DNA from: Gemmatimonadota bacterium
Lineage (GTDB): Bacteria; Gemmatimonadota; Gemmatimonadetes; Gemmatimonadales; Gemmatimonadaceae
Reading direction: 5' to 3'
Assembly: GCA_023249395.1 (NCBI GenBank)
Contig: JAHFCS010000089.1
Span: forward strand, 1 to 7,642
DNA: 7,642 bases
In this document: in pieces, positions 7,358 to 7,642 of the stretch
How the letters are laid out: every line of letters starts with the position of its first letter
Numbering within the stretch: the first letter of the stretch is position 1
Notes under the pieces: model-generated
Told to the model about the DNA's origin: nothing
Database searches by the model: none
Seen by the model: only the letters and a program-made list of their open reading frames with translations
Made by a program: the position numbers and the translations under genes

Positions 7358-7642
7358 GTGAATCCGGTGGCCTATACACGGGTGATGCTCAAGATCTCCG
7401 GCGAGGCACTCGCCGGAGGTCGGGGCACCGGATTCGACTTTGAGATACTGACGCGAATCGCCGGCGAGATAAAACAGGTGCTCGATGCCGGCGTGGGAAT
7501 CGGACTGGTGATCGGCGGCGGTAACATCGTTCGAGGTGCGGAGTTCTTCAAGCAGGGCATGGACCGCGTTGGCGCCGATTATATGGGAATGCTGGGCACG
7601 GTGATCAACGCTCTGGCGATGCAGGACGTGCTCGAGCGCGCC
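7358..7642 (+). CDS. pyrH: UMP kinase, 5' part (runs off the window)
   Basis: This cytoplasmic kinase of the amino acid kinase fold phosphorylates UMP to UDP in pyrimidine nucleotide synthesis. The first 95 codons are present with no stop. Seen: VMLKISGEAL (9-18, with ATP-site K12), the GGGNIVRGAEF loop (53-63) and ADYMGMLGTVINALAMQDVLE (73-93), all diagnostic of bacterial UMP kinase rather than the eukaryotic type. Full-length proteins are about 240 residues, so some 145 are missing. The start GTG at 7358 is 7 nt after the tsf stop and uses a Shine-Dalgarno inside tsf, so the two are translated from one message. The ribosome recycling factor gene frr commonly follows, outside this window. 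Confidence 0.96.
   Translation, partial: MNPVAYTRVMLKISGEALAGGRGTGFDFEILTRIAGEIKQVLDAGVGIGLVIGGGNIVRGAEFFKQGMDRVGADYMGMLGTVINALAMQDVLERA

Overview
The window is a high-GC bacterial chromosomal segment in which every gene lies on the plus strand and coding density is very high. Gene order and protein style point to a Gemmatimonadota-like, possibly uncultured, bacterium. That assignment is my inference from remembered protein styles (a PccB-type carboxyltransferase beside separate biotin carboxylase and biotin carrier genes, an L13 beginning MKTYSATP, and merged rplM-rpsI-rpsB-tsf-pyrH order); I could not run a search. I found no CRISPR array, transposase, prophage gene, tRNA or rRNA.

Region 1 (1-3693) is an acyl-CoA carboxylase operon. 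It holds the 3' end of a carboxyltransferase (PccB/AccD type), a biotin carboxylase (AccC/PccA type), a 23S rRNA or tRNA m5U methyltransferase of the TrmA/RlmD family with its TRAM domain and [4Fe-4S] cysteines, and a biotinyl carrier subunit. The last three are translationally coupled (TAATG and GTGA overlaps). Together the carboxylase genes encode the three activities needed to carboxylate acetyl-, propionyl- or a similar acyl-CoA. The RNA methyltransferase sits between what are, in many bacteria and in mitochondria, the two halves of one alpha-subunit polypeptide.

Region 2 (3694-4645) is one stand-alone gene for an exported protein of 272 residues. It contains two divergent copies of an alpha+beta module offset by 115 residues. 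It appears to have its own weak promoter and is followed by a strong GC-rich hairpin that separates it from the next operon.

Region 3 (4646-7642) is a translation operon: promoter and about 90-nt leader, rplM (L13), rpsI (S9), rpsB (S2 with a long charged C-terminal tail), a 119-nt spacer with three consecutive hairpins, tsf (short-form EF-Ts), and pyrH (UMP kinase), which runs off the window. This joins two operons that are separate in E. coli (rplM-rpsI and rpsB-tsf-pyrH).

I see no dramatic new system. The points most worth a second look are the methyltransferase inserted in the carboxylase operon and its Asp-to-Asn change in the DPPR motif, the internal duplication in the secreted protein, the nested inverted repeats around the rplM promoter, the hairpin series before tsf, and the S2 tail.
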